Source: Lepidodermella squamata
Taxonomy: Eukaryota > Gastrotricha
DNA: 64,000 bases
Assembly (NCBI GenBank): GCA_047495785.1
Contig: JBLDXI010000042.1
Coordinates: 4,650,001 to 4,714,000, forward strand
Direction: 5' to 3'
The translations under genes and the position numbers were made by a program. How positions within the stretch are numbered: the stretch's first letter is position 1; every line of letters starts with the position of its first letter. The notes under the pieces are model-generated. The model was not told where the DNA came from. It made no database searches and worked only from the letters and a program-made list of their open reading frames with translations. Below are positions 34,368 to 46,679 of this stretch, piece after piece.

Positions 34368-35055
34368 TAATCAATCCAGTAAGTAAAGTCTACAATTAAT
34401 TAATAACGTCAGATGAAGGATGAAGAGGGCTTTCACATTAATCAAATGTTAAAATCGATTAGGGATAATAAAGTAAATCGCTCGTTTCTACCTTCTACAC
34501 GAGCACGGTGGAACAGAGAGTCCAACAGAACATATCACATCTGGTGGCAGGCGGCAGCGACCAGGACCCGACCTGGGGCCCTCTGTTTACGCGGGTGGTA
34601 AACGATTAACGGGGTATTCGGTCGCATGTCGCAGGTGAACGCGGCAAACGAGATTCGTCGCGAGGCGCGGCGTGAGGTAAGGGCCCTTCCTCAGGATTGT
34701 GAGGGCACGGCAGTGCCCCCTCCGAGCCGAAGAATGGTGAGTGTAAAAGATCAGCAGGGAAAAGATCAAGGGAAAAAGCAAAAAACGGGGGGCGCCGTAG
34801 CCCACTATATATATAGGGACCGCCTTTCTCTGGATGATGGCTGAAAAATTGCTCAACTTTGACCAAGTTTTTCAACACCTAGGATTGTGATATTTTCGAA
34901 TTTTTTTAGATGGTTAACTAGTTTAGGGTCTTGACTATCGATTGGTGCCAGTTTCGAGGCGATTGGACACTTCTAGGCAGGTGATAACATCGGCACAAAA
35001 AAGGTAACTTTTTCGAAAACTTGTGAAAACGGGGGAATTTTTCGGCCGTCTGCAA
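34368..35055. other. GC-rich non-genic patch, possible retroelement leader remnant
   Basis: 34540-34800 is clearly GC-richer than its surroundings. It contains TGGTGGCAGGCGGCAGCGAC (34550s), which resembles the TGG-initial primer-binding leader of LTR retrotransposons. A 72-codon basic ORF at 34626-34844 follows. The ORF contains GAG|GTAAGG, so a 5' exon is an alternative. No LTR pair or reverse transcriptase is seen in the window. Weak. Confidence 0.2.
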
Positions 35056-35185
35056 TGATGGGTGTGATCGAAAGATAAACCGTAGCTAACTATAAGTTAA
35101 CTATGAACTTTTGTATGTGAGAGATAGCCTAACTACTAGTTAAACTTATAGTTAGCTACGGTTTATCTTTCGATCACACCCATCA
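35056..35185. repeat. 130-bp near-perfect hairpin (MITE-like fold-back)
   Basis: Arm 35056-35101 (starting tgatgggtgtgatcgaaaga) is the reverse complement of the arm ending at 35185 (tctttcgatcacacccatca). About 46 bp pair with one single-base bulge near the loop, around a spacer of about 38 bp. Termini TGATGGGTG...CACCCATCA are exact. There is no coding capacity. It fits a tiny non-autonomous fold-back element. I could not see an unambiguous target-site duplication. Confidence 0.85.
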
Positions 35186-37833
35186 ATAGGCGTTTTGCAT
35201 AGAGAAGGCTGGACCCCGATTTCTTCGGGGTTTACACAGGTCACCTATAATTATAAAAATAAAGGAAGATAATTGAACTCAAAATTTTAAATAGTAAATT
35301 AAAATTTCAAATTTCAAATTTTGAATTTTGCGAGACGCGGGACCTGGGACCTCTCAGCTGACCGACTGACTAGGTTCAGCTTTTAGTTTCCTAGTGCGTT
35401 CAGCTTTGGGAAAAAACAAGTATTCACGGGACATGTCCCGGGGTGAGAAGCGAGCGAATGTGAGTATGCAGCGAAAGTTGTTTAAACTGGACTGAAGTCG
35501 CGTCAGTCAAAATAGTCCGAAGGCGGCATCGTTTTAGATTTGTTTCAATTACTAATACCGTACTGCTTGCATTGTTGGGCCTGTCCTTCATTTTGTTTCA
35601 AACCAAGTCGAAGCCCGACCTTAAAATTGAGACGCCCTTCATACCGGTTACAACCTAACCTTTATTTAGAACCCTTTTCAACTCATCGCATGACGTGAAC
35701 GCTTCATACAACGTCTCCAGTCGCCTCTGAATCGGCCTCTAAAAATAGACCAGTAAGAGCTTAACGACGCTAGAGGTTCGCCGCTTCCAACATGACCTCA
35801 TTCTAATGCACACAATGTATCAGGGTTGTATTGATATAAATTTCTCTGACTTTTTTGTCATCTCCCGAAACTCTCGCCTTTCTCCTCATTCTGTGACGAT
35901 GAAAGCGGTTAGAAATAACCTGAATTATAAATTTAGCTTTTCCAGGCTTTGAAAATTATTTTTAAAATTACATTAAAATTTTTTTTTCAGAAAAAATGTC
36001 GGGGAATGGGCGAATTTTTGAATTTTTCTTTTCGGCGCAGCGGCCGCCTTTCTCAACTCGTTCTCCCCCTCCCGGTGAAACTACCTAACTGAAACGAAGG
36101 AAGTTCTCAACTAATGGCGCGCACCGCGACTTTCTGCCGCTGCAACTAGCCGACGGTGACTGGCGGTGAAGAGTAACCTCAGACACTCGCCGTCAGTCAC
36201 CGCGAAACTGGGATCTTACTTTCTTCGGTCGGTGCCACGCTCTTGCCCGCCCGCCCAGGACTGTCAGTTCTGAAACTATGTTTATGCGGCTCATTACTTT
36301 AACTGCGAATTTCCCGTGATATCAGTCCTGCCTAAGATTTTATCGTTGCTTTTTTCGCACAGCTAAATAAAGTTGAGTTTGGAAGCTCTTGACTAGGTGC
36401 TTGACCTAACCTTAACTTGATTAAAAACTGCCTTCCTGCTTTGCATGATGCGCTCCTTTTGCTATTTACCGTATTTTCTGAAATACTAACCCGGGCTTAT
36501 GCAAAATTGAAGCCTCGGAAACTAGCAAAAAATATACCTCTATTCGAGGTGGTCTATACAACCCGGAAATGAAAATGGAGGCAACAATAACACCTGTGGT
36601 GCGTCGACGGCGGTGTTAAATTCTAATGCACCTAGTTACTGTGAAATAACCCCGAATAAAGCTAATAGACCAGGAGGGGCCGCTTGATGGGTGCTATCTG
36701 ATAGCCTTGCAATAAAGCTCTTATCGTTCAACATCAACTCGATGGATGCTATTTAGATGCTAGAATAAGTTGTGCGATAGTGAGAGCGAGAGCTAGTAAG
36801 GTGTTACCTTAAACCTTAAATGAGGAAATTTGTTGATTGTTGATATCGCGGTAATGCATTTCGAATATCTAACCTTGTACGCTATAGCTGCTCAAAGACA
36901 GCGGCTGTAGTAAGCGTGGAATATTACTTGGAAACTGTTTGTGAAATAGCATTGACAGCTGCCCGTGAGCGAGACGAGTGGCGTATGCTTGGGAATTATA
37001 AATCGCGAATTATGCGAATTATGAAAATTATAAATCCCTAGCCAAAAGCTGACTCTTCGTGGACGTGATTAACGGCGGCCCTCGCGACCGCTGATCGTCA
37101 CCCCCCCCCCTCTCGAAAACCTCACGGTAAAACGGCTCCTTTAGTTGCGTACCTAATACCTGATGTACCCAATACCATTAAAAGCCAACTAAGAGTGAGT
37201 GGAGGTGATTGTTTCAGTGATATAGCTGCAGCGGATCCTTCTCTATGTCTAGCTGCATCATTGACATCGGCTACTATCCACTATCCACCTTAGCCAGCAA
37301 TAGCCGAGCTACGCAGCACATCGCTTTCCTAAATAATGGTGTGGTGCCAATATGGCTTGCAGTGTGACACGGTGAAACATTTCCATTAAGGAACAAAGGG
37401 ACGTCGACATAGACAGCAATACTTGTTAATCACACCCTCTAGTTCAAACAGTATACGGCGCTGCGACCTGAAATCCTTTGAAACCGGCAAGCAATAATAG
37501 CTTTTATAATGTGTGCTAATGATATACCACGTGCGCACGGAATTTGAAACTTTCACGACAATGAATTACAAGTTTTACTCGGCTTTTAATTCATATCAGA
37601 CAATGCAATGCAATCAAAATGCACAATATTACTATCATTTTTCATTACTATACACTATACACTATACACTATATAAACTATAGAAACTATTTACAGTACA
37701 AGATGGCGGCTTAAAGAATTTTAGGAAATAAAATGATAAGTGGTGACACAATAATTCACCTCATGTATATATACTAGGAAACACTCAAGCTACAGTCAAA
37801 AATTGAAGCTAGCACCTGCCCTAACTGCATCAA
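35186..37833. other. Gene-free interval with simple repeats
   Basis: No supported coding region over 2.6 kb. Visible elements are a poly-C tract near 37100 and a short (tatacac)n tandem at about 37650-37675. Composition alternates between AT-rich and moderately GC-rich blocks. Confidence 0.45.
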
Positions 37834-39068
37834 ATCCGCAACCAAAAGCCTTCGCTCAATGGCCAGCCTCCTCCCCGAAGAATGATTCGCCCTTCTTCTT
37901 GGCTTGCTGCCAATCGGTCACATGTGGACCCGTAACTGCATCAAATACCGTTTTCTCAATCGGTCACACGTGGACCCTTAACTGCATCAAATACCGGGTT
38001 TTCATGTCAGCACAACCACGCACACTCATCATTCGAGGTCGGGGGCCTTTCGTGCGGGCTTTCTTGGCAGAATAACACGAAAATGCATGTTATTGAGCAA
38101 CATGGAATGTCTGTGAAGGTTGACCGTGGAACATCTTCATCATGGAGATGAAGCTCGGGTTATTTCGAAGCATCCATGTCGTGTGTAAGTAATTACTAAA
38201 AATTGGTAGGTTTACCTCGGATAGTCAAGACTCATTTTAGCGTATTATGACAATAGCGAATGTGTAGTCTTCAAGAGTATGTAACGATTCGACTTCTTTG
38301 CCAGCAGAAAAATTGAAAGAAGCAGTACCACATCACGGATTTTTGACAAATATTGTCATGCATGTATGCTGCTGCATATGAGGTATGAGCCACCATCTCG
38401 CGCAGGATACACTCTCACACCCGAGGCCCTCTCATGGTCGCACTCCTCGCAGATAAGCCAACTAGAGAACACAGATGACTTGCCTCTTGCCTGTTTGATT
38501 TATTTTAGTGAGTCGTCGTATTCTCGGTTCGCGGAGCACGAGTACCTGTAAGAGAGCGGGTTGATGCTATGATACATTTAAAGCAAGCCTTCTTGGGAGA
38601 TTTGAGATTGTTGTGTATGGAATTTCCAACAAGTTCGTGCTATAATACGTTTAATTGACTGCAGTTATGAACCACGTCGCTCTTTGGCCTATTTCAGTTC
38701 CAATTTCTTCGATTATCGACTTTATATGCCGCTCGAGTTCTAAAGATTATTACCAACATCCATCCATCCATCCATCCATCCATCGCCTAAATGTTCAAGT
38801 GCGTGTTCACTTCGGTGGCACTACACATAAGGTGGTACACCTGGTTCCCGAAAAAAAGGCCCCCGACCTCGAATGATGAGTGTGCGTTGTGCTGACATGA
38901 AAACCCGGTATTTGATGCAGTTAAGGGTCCACGTGTGACCGATTGAGAAAACGGTATTTGATGCAGTTACGGGTCCACATGTGACCGATTGGCAGCAAGC
39001 CAAGAAGAAGGGCGAATCATTCTTCGGGGAGGAGGCTGGCCATTGAGCGAAGGCTTTTGGTTGCGGAT
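37834..39068. mobile_element. 1.2-kb long-inverted-repeat (fold-back) element
   Basis: The left arm 37834-38050 and right arm 38855-39068 are reverse complements over about 215 bp with few differences. About 800 bp of unrelated non-coding sequence separates them. Each arm contains two tandem 46-nt units (37912-37957 and 37958-38003 in the left arm) beginning aatcggtcaca(t/c)gtggaccc and ending in accg(t/gg)tttt-c. A partial third copy of the unit (taactgcatcaaat) lies near 37822. The spacer has no transposase-like ORF and contains a (catc)n microsatellite at about 38758-38783. This is a foldback-type non-autonomous element or recent inverted duplication. Confidence 0.8.
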
Positions 39069-40709
39069 ACTTCGTTGATTGACGACTGACATTTTCGGCA
39101 GCCAGCTCAAAAATCATTTGTGATGACAAAATAGATGAAATAAATCTTAAAACTAAACGCTTAAATTCAGCAATAATTTTTAATTAAAAATTTGATTTCA
39201 TACCTAATATCTAATCTACTAAGCGAAGTTTGCCGCATTAATTTTACATTTTACAGGACCAGAACTATCGGGAAACTGTCGAACGTCCGAGTATCCGCCG
39301 CTTAGGCGCTTTCATGTATTGTTTAGGTGGTTCGAGCTTTTACGAGCAACAATTTTGGAAGCCGTCCTCCTCTTGACGTGTACTAATATCATTATATCAT
39401 TATATCACTAAATCAAGAAACATTGAGGGAAATTTTTAAAGAATTCTTTCGAGCTTGTGCTTCGGCCAACTCCACATTCCACGGGATCAATACATTTGTT
39501 TTCAAGCTGGAACTAATTAGAAAGCCATTATTTTAGCAAGGCTTATTATTCTTTTCTATCGCATATTTTTGCAATTAGAATGTTGATTATTTGATAATAG
39601 TTTTATCACGGCTCAACATGTCAGAATTAGTCCCAAATTATCGAATCCTGTCAATAAGAAGAGTTTGCAAGTTTGCGCTTCGATCACCGATTACGCATGG
39701 TGATAAATAATTAACTACGCGTTTTACTCGCAGCTGAGCGTGTCTCAGCCATTATGCATTTTGTTGCACTGACTACTGACTTGAATGTGAGGTTCTGCTC
39801 ATTACAGCATTGCGCTCCCCTTTCTTCAAGAAGAAATCACCAATTTAGACCTTTGCAACAAGCAGCAATAATAGTATAATATAACAATAGAACCCCTTGA
39901 AAGTTCTTGTCTCATTTGAAGATTATTGTGCGCGGGTCTAATGAATCTATTGCAACCACTGGATCACTATTAATTTCAGCCGTTCTATACTTTCATGTGA
40001 TCTGTTTGATTCCGAATTTACATATCACTTTAAAATAATCTTACGCTATGTGGAAATGCCATCGAAAGCCATGGAAAAAGTTGAAACGCTACTAGGTAGA
40101 AACATAGCGCCTACAGCAACGCTCAATTCTAAAGGATTACAATGCCAAATGCTAATCGATAACCGCTTACATATGCTGATGCGACGCTTTGGTCAGTGAT
40201 CGGTACTTTTCAATCATATCAGTCATAAAAGTTTGCCAACTGAACCATCTAGATAAAGGGCAATAATGCTAGACAATCAGATAGTAATCATTATTCGCGT
40301 GATTCTGAGTTCTAACACATTTACCAATTGAAATCAGATTGCACTTAACTCATCGACTTCATGAAATCCGAAATACTTTTTGATATGGTAAATAACCATA
40401 CACTAGACCCTGAATAACGCGCGGATAAATGTTTATATAAATTGCCGTAAATCTTAAGTAAGTACATTTCATTAAGATTTAATCTGGCTCTCCTTTCATG
40501 TATGCGCGGGATCAATGGCGTAGCTGATGGATACCTGCAAATTTATCGACTGTTAAGTAATTATTGTCGCAGTGCAAATTGAAGCAATAATTTGAGTGTT
40601 ATGCAAACATCATATCAACTAATTTTCATGTCGGGTAAATGAACCCTAGATACCGCAAATAATCTTACTTTGAGCTCTCGACCTCCTATGTAGAATAAGT
40701 AATTACATT
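39069..40709. other. Intergenic, no gene seen
   Basis: AT-rich sequence without supported ORFs. A TATGTAG acceptor-like string precedes the next gene's ATG by about 17 nt. Confidence 0.4.
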
Positions 40710-41588
40710 ATGCGAAACAAGTGGATAACTAAACGGCTCGCTTATCTCAGAAGTGAAGATGCCTTCACCCTCACTGACCAAGAGCTCGAAATTATTTCAG
40801 CCCTGAGGATGCTGAAATCCAACCCAGCCATGCTCAAAGTCCTCACGGCGGCGAAAGACGATGATTCCGACACGTGTTTCGCTGAGTTCGACGTCATCCG
40901 CTTTCTTTACAACTCAAACGATGGAACCCCCCAACGTTCTTACGTGGCAGGAAGACCATCCAACGCGGTATTTCAGCACGATAAGCTGCCACCAACAATA
41001 CATGAAAGCGAGCAATTGATAGAAGAAGACAAGTCCATGTCTCATCCGGTTAGTCACAACTCAAAATTTTACCATTGAATAACTGTTAAAACTTTACAAC
41101 GCTTACAGCCTATCAATACTTCTCAAAGAGGGTGCTCAAAATTACCGTCAGTATTGCCGAAATTTCAACTTTCTGAAAACCACGATTTCAATCCCAAGTC
41201 TTCAACCACGTCGTATCTTCGCCCTACACAAAGCTCGGAAGGAAAATTGAATCCACGAACAGATTTTCCTCGCTTAGTCAAAGTCAACGCCGTCGGCGGC
41301 CTCAGACGCGAAAAAACAATGGCTGGCACATCAAGTTTCGACCGTCATCAACAAGAAGAGAATCAAATTAGAGCTGCAAAACTGTACGCCACGAAGAAAA
41401 TGTATGCGCGAATGATTCGAGATGGTTGGTTGAGCGAGGAGTGGCTGATTAGTGACAATGACTCTGCAGGTTCAGGCTCAAGACCAACGTCACAGGACAG
41501 CAGCTCCTCGTCAGGCTCTACTTTATTAAATACTGATGATGATTCACTGATAGGTATTATGCAGAAGTGGAACATTCTCGAGGTTTAA
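40710..41588 (+). CDS. Unrecognised 272-aa protein, likely intracellular and largely disordered
   Basis: Exons are 40710-41048 and 41109-41588 (60-nt phase-0 intron). The N-terminus (1-60) looks helical and ordered: MRNKWITKRLAYLRSEDAF, DQELEIISALRMLKSNPAML. The middle is polar. A second helical block (RAAKLYATKKMYARMIRDGW) is followed by an acidic Ser/Asp/Gly-rich stretch and a hydrophobic end (IGIMQKWNILEV). It has no signal peptide, no TM segment and no recognisable domain. Coding status rests on the intron joining two frames and codon composition unlike the flanks. Function not assigned. Confidence 0.6.
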
Positions 41589-43221
41589 GTGCCACGTGAA
41601 GTATTCATATCTTGTATTCAATACTGGTGACTATAGGTACTGAGAAAAAATTGATCATGACCAATAAATTACGAGCATCTGGTCAACAAACTCACATGCT
41701 ACGCCCGCTAGTCCTCTATCTTTACAATATCAGAAGATAAATGAATGCGAGCAACAACTAAAAATAGTATGCTGGTTTTTAACTAATAGCTTCAGTTCCC
41801 GATTCCTTAACTAGGGGCGCGCCCTTGCACCTAAAATATTTAGTGCGAAATTGGGAGAGCATGGAGTGGCTGCCCCGGTATAGGCTGTAATGCTTTTTAC
41901 ACTCTTGATACCAAAATCAACCCGATAGGAGAAAGTAAAAAAAATGTCCCATTAGCGAACGAATGGCACTATTTCAGTCCAGTTGGCGATTTTGAGCGCT
42001 AAGCGTTGAACTTGGCACCTAAATACTTGAGGTGCAATATGGGCTAACTGGAGGATGTGTAACAGAAGCAGTGGCATTTTCTAGCTCTTGGCTCCTCAGC
42101 GAAACGCTTCGCCAATCGTTTTCGAATGATGAAACGACATGGACCGACATCCATCAGTCATAGTCAATCATGAGCAGTCGGACGATCTCTACGTTTTGCC
42201 GAACTCTGCGGCAGGCCTTAAGTGGTGTTGCCCTGGCCGATTTTTTCGCCGCAGCGTTTTCAGTTATTGATGAATATTTTGCAACAGATTTGAAGTTTCA
42301 TTGACAGTTGCCAGTCATGTTCCCAAATGCCTTGTCATCCTGGGTGGCCTTGTCGGTAATTATGAGTTCAATATAGCCAACCGCGAAGGGTGGATTGTTT
42401 ATTGTGTTTTCAAAATGCCCAATCGATAGCCTCCTTATGTTAGGACTGAGGCCCAAAAGCGATCAAGTCACGCTTAGACAGCACGACGTAGAAAAAGACG
42501 TCGAGATCTGACTTCGGATGATTGGATGATTGGATGATGATTGATCCAGACTGGATGACAGGCAATAGCCTGTTAGCGCTCGTTTTCGAATTGACCAGCC
42601 TTATGCCGACTTACCCAGCCCCGACATGGTCGCTTTGCTGTTCAGCAAGCAAAAATGAGCGGTTTGGGTAGTTCGAGTCCAAGGCGTAGAGTTCGGAGAG
42701 GAGGCCCGCTGTTCGTTGGCTCCTGCTTTCTGAGTGCATGAGCGCCATAATTCAAATTTTGTTATTCACCCATTTAATATAATAAAATCAATTGTGATGA
42801 ACTTAATTTATTTACATGTTTGAAAATTATTTTAATTTTCTTAGCAACGCTTTCCTTGGTTTTCCCGTGTTCGTGTTTCAGCCAGAGCTACAGTTAGAGC
42901 AAGCTTTGGGCGTTCAGGGCATGTGGTCAGCCCAGTTCTCTTGGCTGCTAGGCGAACTAGCCGCTACGCTGACCTCACGGTCATGTCGTTGAGTTGTTAG
43001 CGGCGCTGTCTTAGTCAGTGTCTACCCACCCGACCATTGAGGCTCAATCAAGTATCATCACTGCTTGTTCATCCTTGTCCGGTCGTCGTTCAAATTTGTT
43101 CAATCTTCTTTCCTTGCTCTACGTTATTATGGCTGCAGAATTATTATGCCATATATTCTTGAAAGGAGAGAGAGTGCACGTTTGATAATTGATGTTTTTT
43201 CTGGTAGTTTTCATTTGAAAA
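41589..43221. other. Intergenic with small diverged repeats
   Basis: No gene seen. Two diverged ~45-nt copies of a gcacctaaa...tt(a/g)gtgc(a)a(a/t)atgggg-type segment lie near 41828 and 42015. A short (gatgattg)n tandem lies at about 42515-42545. Confidence 0.4.
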
Positions 43222-45578
43222 ATGTCTTCTAAACGCAAAGATGAAAAGTATGCGCTACTTGGCCCGAACAAATTCTTGGACAAGAAAGTCTATGGAGTTC
43301 CATGGTATGTTTTTATGTCATTCTTCTATGTTGAGTTTTCAAAAAGAGTAAATATATTTGGATAATGATATTTTCTATAAAAGCTTATGTTGAGTAATCG
43401 ATTAGTTTACTCTTCCTGATTAAACGTAATGTCCTGTTTATTGCGAGGGTAAGATTTTATCAGTAATGCATTGCGTAATCGAATCCTTCGCTGCCATCAA
43501 GTATACCTTGAGGTTTCCTAAGAAGCTTCGCATGTTGCATGTATCCGGCATTAACATTCTGATATCACTGGTTGCTGATGAGAATTTATCATTGCAGGTA
43601 TCAAGAACGAGTGGTTGAGCGGCTGAAACGCCAAGACTCCGCATTGGCGCGAAAAATGAAACACAAGTTGCCCATTTCAAAAATGGCCGATACTTCGCGC
43701 TGGGTTTTCATCAAGGATGGTCTTGATGACTTTCGAGATGGTTTACCTCCAGTTGTGACGGAAATTTTCATCCGGCGCAATGATGCATTTCCCATGGCGA
43801 AACCGGACCATTCCAAAGCCCTGAATTCACTTAAGCAGCCAGCTGTTAAGCATAGATTTACCAAAGAAGAAGTCTGCTATTCGAGAACACTTCCTCTTGT
43901 GCGAAGGCGGCGAGAAAATGTCGCTGGTATGCTAATTCCTACCAATATGAATCAAAAGTTACAGCTATATTCAATTTAAAGATGTTGAGCAGGGGCTTCT
44001 AGCTCACAAATTGGCTCTTTTCCCTCATCTCATGGAGGCTGTTCCTCAAGACGTAAGTTTTTGAAGCATTATCGCATGGATATTTGTAACAATGAGCATT
44101 TATTGTAGATACTTGAGGATGTTGTCGCTATTCTCGATCCAGAAGCGGCGGCTTGCATTGAAGTGGAGGACGAGGAGGAGCGCACAAGAACCACTGAAGG
44201 ATCCGAGGATGATGGCGAACATGCCGGCGACACTCTCACACCGCTCGGCGGCTTCCCAAGTGCTAAAACTCGCCAGACTAGCGCTAATAGCATTGAAACA
44301 GCTCCGATCACACCGTTTTCAATTGTCAACCAGCCGAAAGCTTCGACCCCTGCCAATTCGTCAGCGTAAATTTGCTGAACGATTTCGGATTTCCCATTAC
44401 TTGGATAAATATATTTAGGAACCAACGACCTCCCAGCTCGAAAAATCCGTACAGATGGATGTATAATCGCCAGGCGACCAATAACAATCTTTCGCCACGA
44501 ATTGACGGCAGTTTATCGTCGCATCGAGCTGCCCAGGCGGAAGCTAATGCAGCTCAGGTTGTAACGATCGATAAATTTCGCCCGCCGGCCGAGGGTGGCG
44601 ATAATGGATCGCACAGTGCTAACGGCGCATTAGACGGTGATGGAGAGCGTCATGTGACTCAAGTTACCAAAACTTTCTGCGACTGGGTTCGCGCTTTAGG
44701 CGGCGAGGAGTCGAACAACATTGAAGAATCTACCATCCTCAGCTTGTTTGCTGCGGGTAAATATTTTCTAGTTATTTTTAAAATTCATGAAATAAAATTC
44801 GGACTATATCAGGAGGACTATCGCGTAGGTTCAGGGTTTTAACAACCGAAAATATGCACAGCAATTTTTTCATCTATTGAATCATTTTGATATTAATTTG
44901 ACGAAAAATTGCACATTACTTCGGAAATATTTTTTATTTTAATAATTTTCCTCAAGATAATTTGAAATTTCCTTTCGATTAGGATATGAAACAAAGCCAT
45001 CGCTACTGGTTCCTATTAAAGTTGTTGAACTTCAAAATATTCCGAACGAACTTCGAGTGGCGGCTGGAGTGGCGCCACCCCCACCGCCGCCTAAGCTCCG
45101 CCCAGGCGAGCGAGTGCCGATCGACCTAAGCAGTGTTAAAACAATCAGTGAAGTTGAAGAGTTCAAGGACGATGAACGGCGGCAGAGGAGCCGCGCGAAT
45201 CCTGAATTTGGCAAATTTTGCTACGGCGCATGGTATTTGCCGAAAAAATTCTGGAAAAAGCGCGATGCCGAAATTTCTCTGGAAGATCCTCGCGATGTGG
45301 CTAGGAAGACGGAATCTGATACTGTCAGGAAAAATGTGGCGATTGAGGAGCAGTTAGCCGTGCTGAGCGGTAGTCATTCTTTCATCGATTTCCTTCAAAA
45401 GAAGCCGAGAAAACCCGAGGTAACATATTTCCAGGTTTTTGCTAGAGAAAATTCAATTTTTTCACTTCAGTTCATGGAGAGAGTTGAAGGAATTATCGAG
45501 CGAATTCGAATGGACGGTGACGCGGCGAGTGTTGCTACACCTTTACCGCCAATTCCATCATCTGCTAAAGAATCTTAA
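43222..45578 (+). CDS. FAM47-family protein
   Basis: Seven exons: 43222-43304, 43598-43926, 43982-44052, 44109-44365, 44419-44756, 44983-45419 and 45471-45578. All phases agree, giving 540 aa. Two blocks identify FAM47: the N-terminal RWVFIKDGLDDFRDGLPP (62-79) and the central VTKTFCDWVRALGGEESNNIEE with GYETKPSLLVPIKVVELQ. These are followed by a C-terminal YGAWYLPKKFW with a Pro-rich PPPPPPKLRPGE patch. Vertebrate FAM47E is linked to PRMT5 stabilisation; invertebrate roles are unknown. No signal peptide or TM segment is present. Low-complexity acidic and Ser/Thr stretches separate the blocks. Confidence 0.82.
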
Positions 45579-45790
45579 ATGCCCGATTAATAATGCTTTT
45601 ATTTTTGTAAGTTCACCGCAAATTCACCTGAATAAAAACGAAGAAGACGACATTTTCACGCTATTTTACGGCTAATTTGCGTTGTTTATTGTTCAGTTCA
45701 TCAAGTTCAATCATGGCTTGTTAAGATTATCACTGAGGCATGCAATTGTTGTTACGTTTGCTTCTAGGTACTCTGGAACCGTTTAGCCGC

Positions 45791-46517
45791 TTAATGCTTG
45801 CTATTGATGAGGTTCCAGGCGGTGTAGATCGACAAGCCGAAGAGCGGGAAAAATCCGGCATAGCTGATGGCGCCACGGTTACGCTTGGCAGGGTCTGAAA
45901 ATTAAACGGAAAAATAGTGAACATTGTTGAAAATTAACTAAAAAAAGTTGTTATCAGTCACGAAATAAAAAATAAATATTGAAAATTAAAAAAAGAATAT
46001 TTCAGAATATTTTAAATATTACCTCCAGTGGAATATCCGAGCATGTAGACGACGCGTCCGAAAAGGTAAATGGCACCGCATGCAGCAGCAGTGGTCTGCA
46101 ATCAGTAATTTTTATACATTTTTGCTATATTTTTGAAATGTTTTCTTACCGGGTATTGAATGCCGGCAATAAAGAGGAGAAGGAGGTAAATGGTGATGTT
46201 CTCCAAGCTGTTAAATTAAATCAATTTTAACCATTTTTTCCGGCGAATAAACAAAAGAAATTACTAGTTCTGATGAGCGCGTTGGATGCAGTTGAACACG
46301 TGATCCGGCTCAGGGTGGTAGAGGCGAGGGTACTGAGAAAATATCGCAAAATAATTGAAAAATAAGCTTCGAAATAGGAATAGAATACTACCTTGACGTC
46401 GTACTTTTTGCGGCCCTTGGCGACGTTGATGATGAAGGCGTAGTTGAGGAAAACGCTGGCGACAGCGGCTGCGAGGACGTAGCCGTGTTCGTGGGTCAAG
46501 GTCACAGTCAAAGTCAT
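45791..46517 (-). CDS. Microsomal glutathione S-transferase 3 (MAPEG family), copy A
   Basis: This is an integral ER/microsomal glutathione transferase/peroxidase. Five short exons on the minus strand: 46517-46392, 46332-46265, 46207-46150, 46095-46023 and 45894-45791. They join in frame to 142 aa. Family hallmarks are NVAKGRKKYDVKYP, the MAPEG signature FNCIQRAHQNYLEN, then GRVVYMLGYSTGDPAKRNRGA. Four hydrophobic segments are visible (about 10-30, 70-90, 93-110, 122-140). A tandem paralogue with identical exon structure lies 163 bp upstream on the same strand. Confidence 0.92.
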
Positions 46518-46679
46518 TTTTGAACAATATTAAAAACTATAAACATCAATAGCCAGAGCAGGATTCAAAACATATTTTCATTAAATTAATGAAATAAAGT
46601 TGGTTGAGTTCACACTAGAGAATGAAATTCTTTAATTAGGCAAGTAATTGTTAGGGCTTGTTCGAACTTCGAACTGCGT

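Noticed and set aside
41363-41575. Minus-strand 70-codon ORF
   Set aside because: Antisense to the second exon of the unrecognised gene at 40710-41588.
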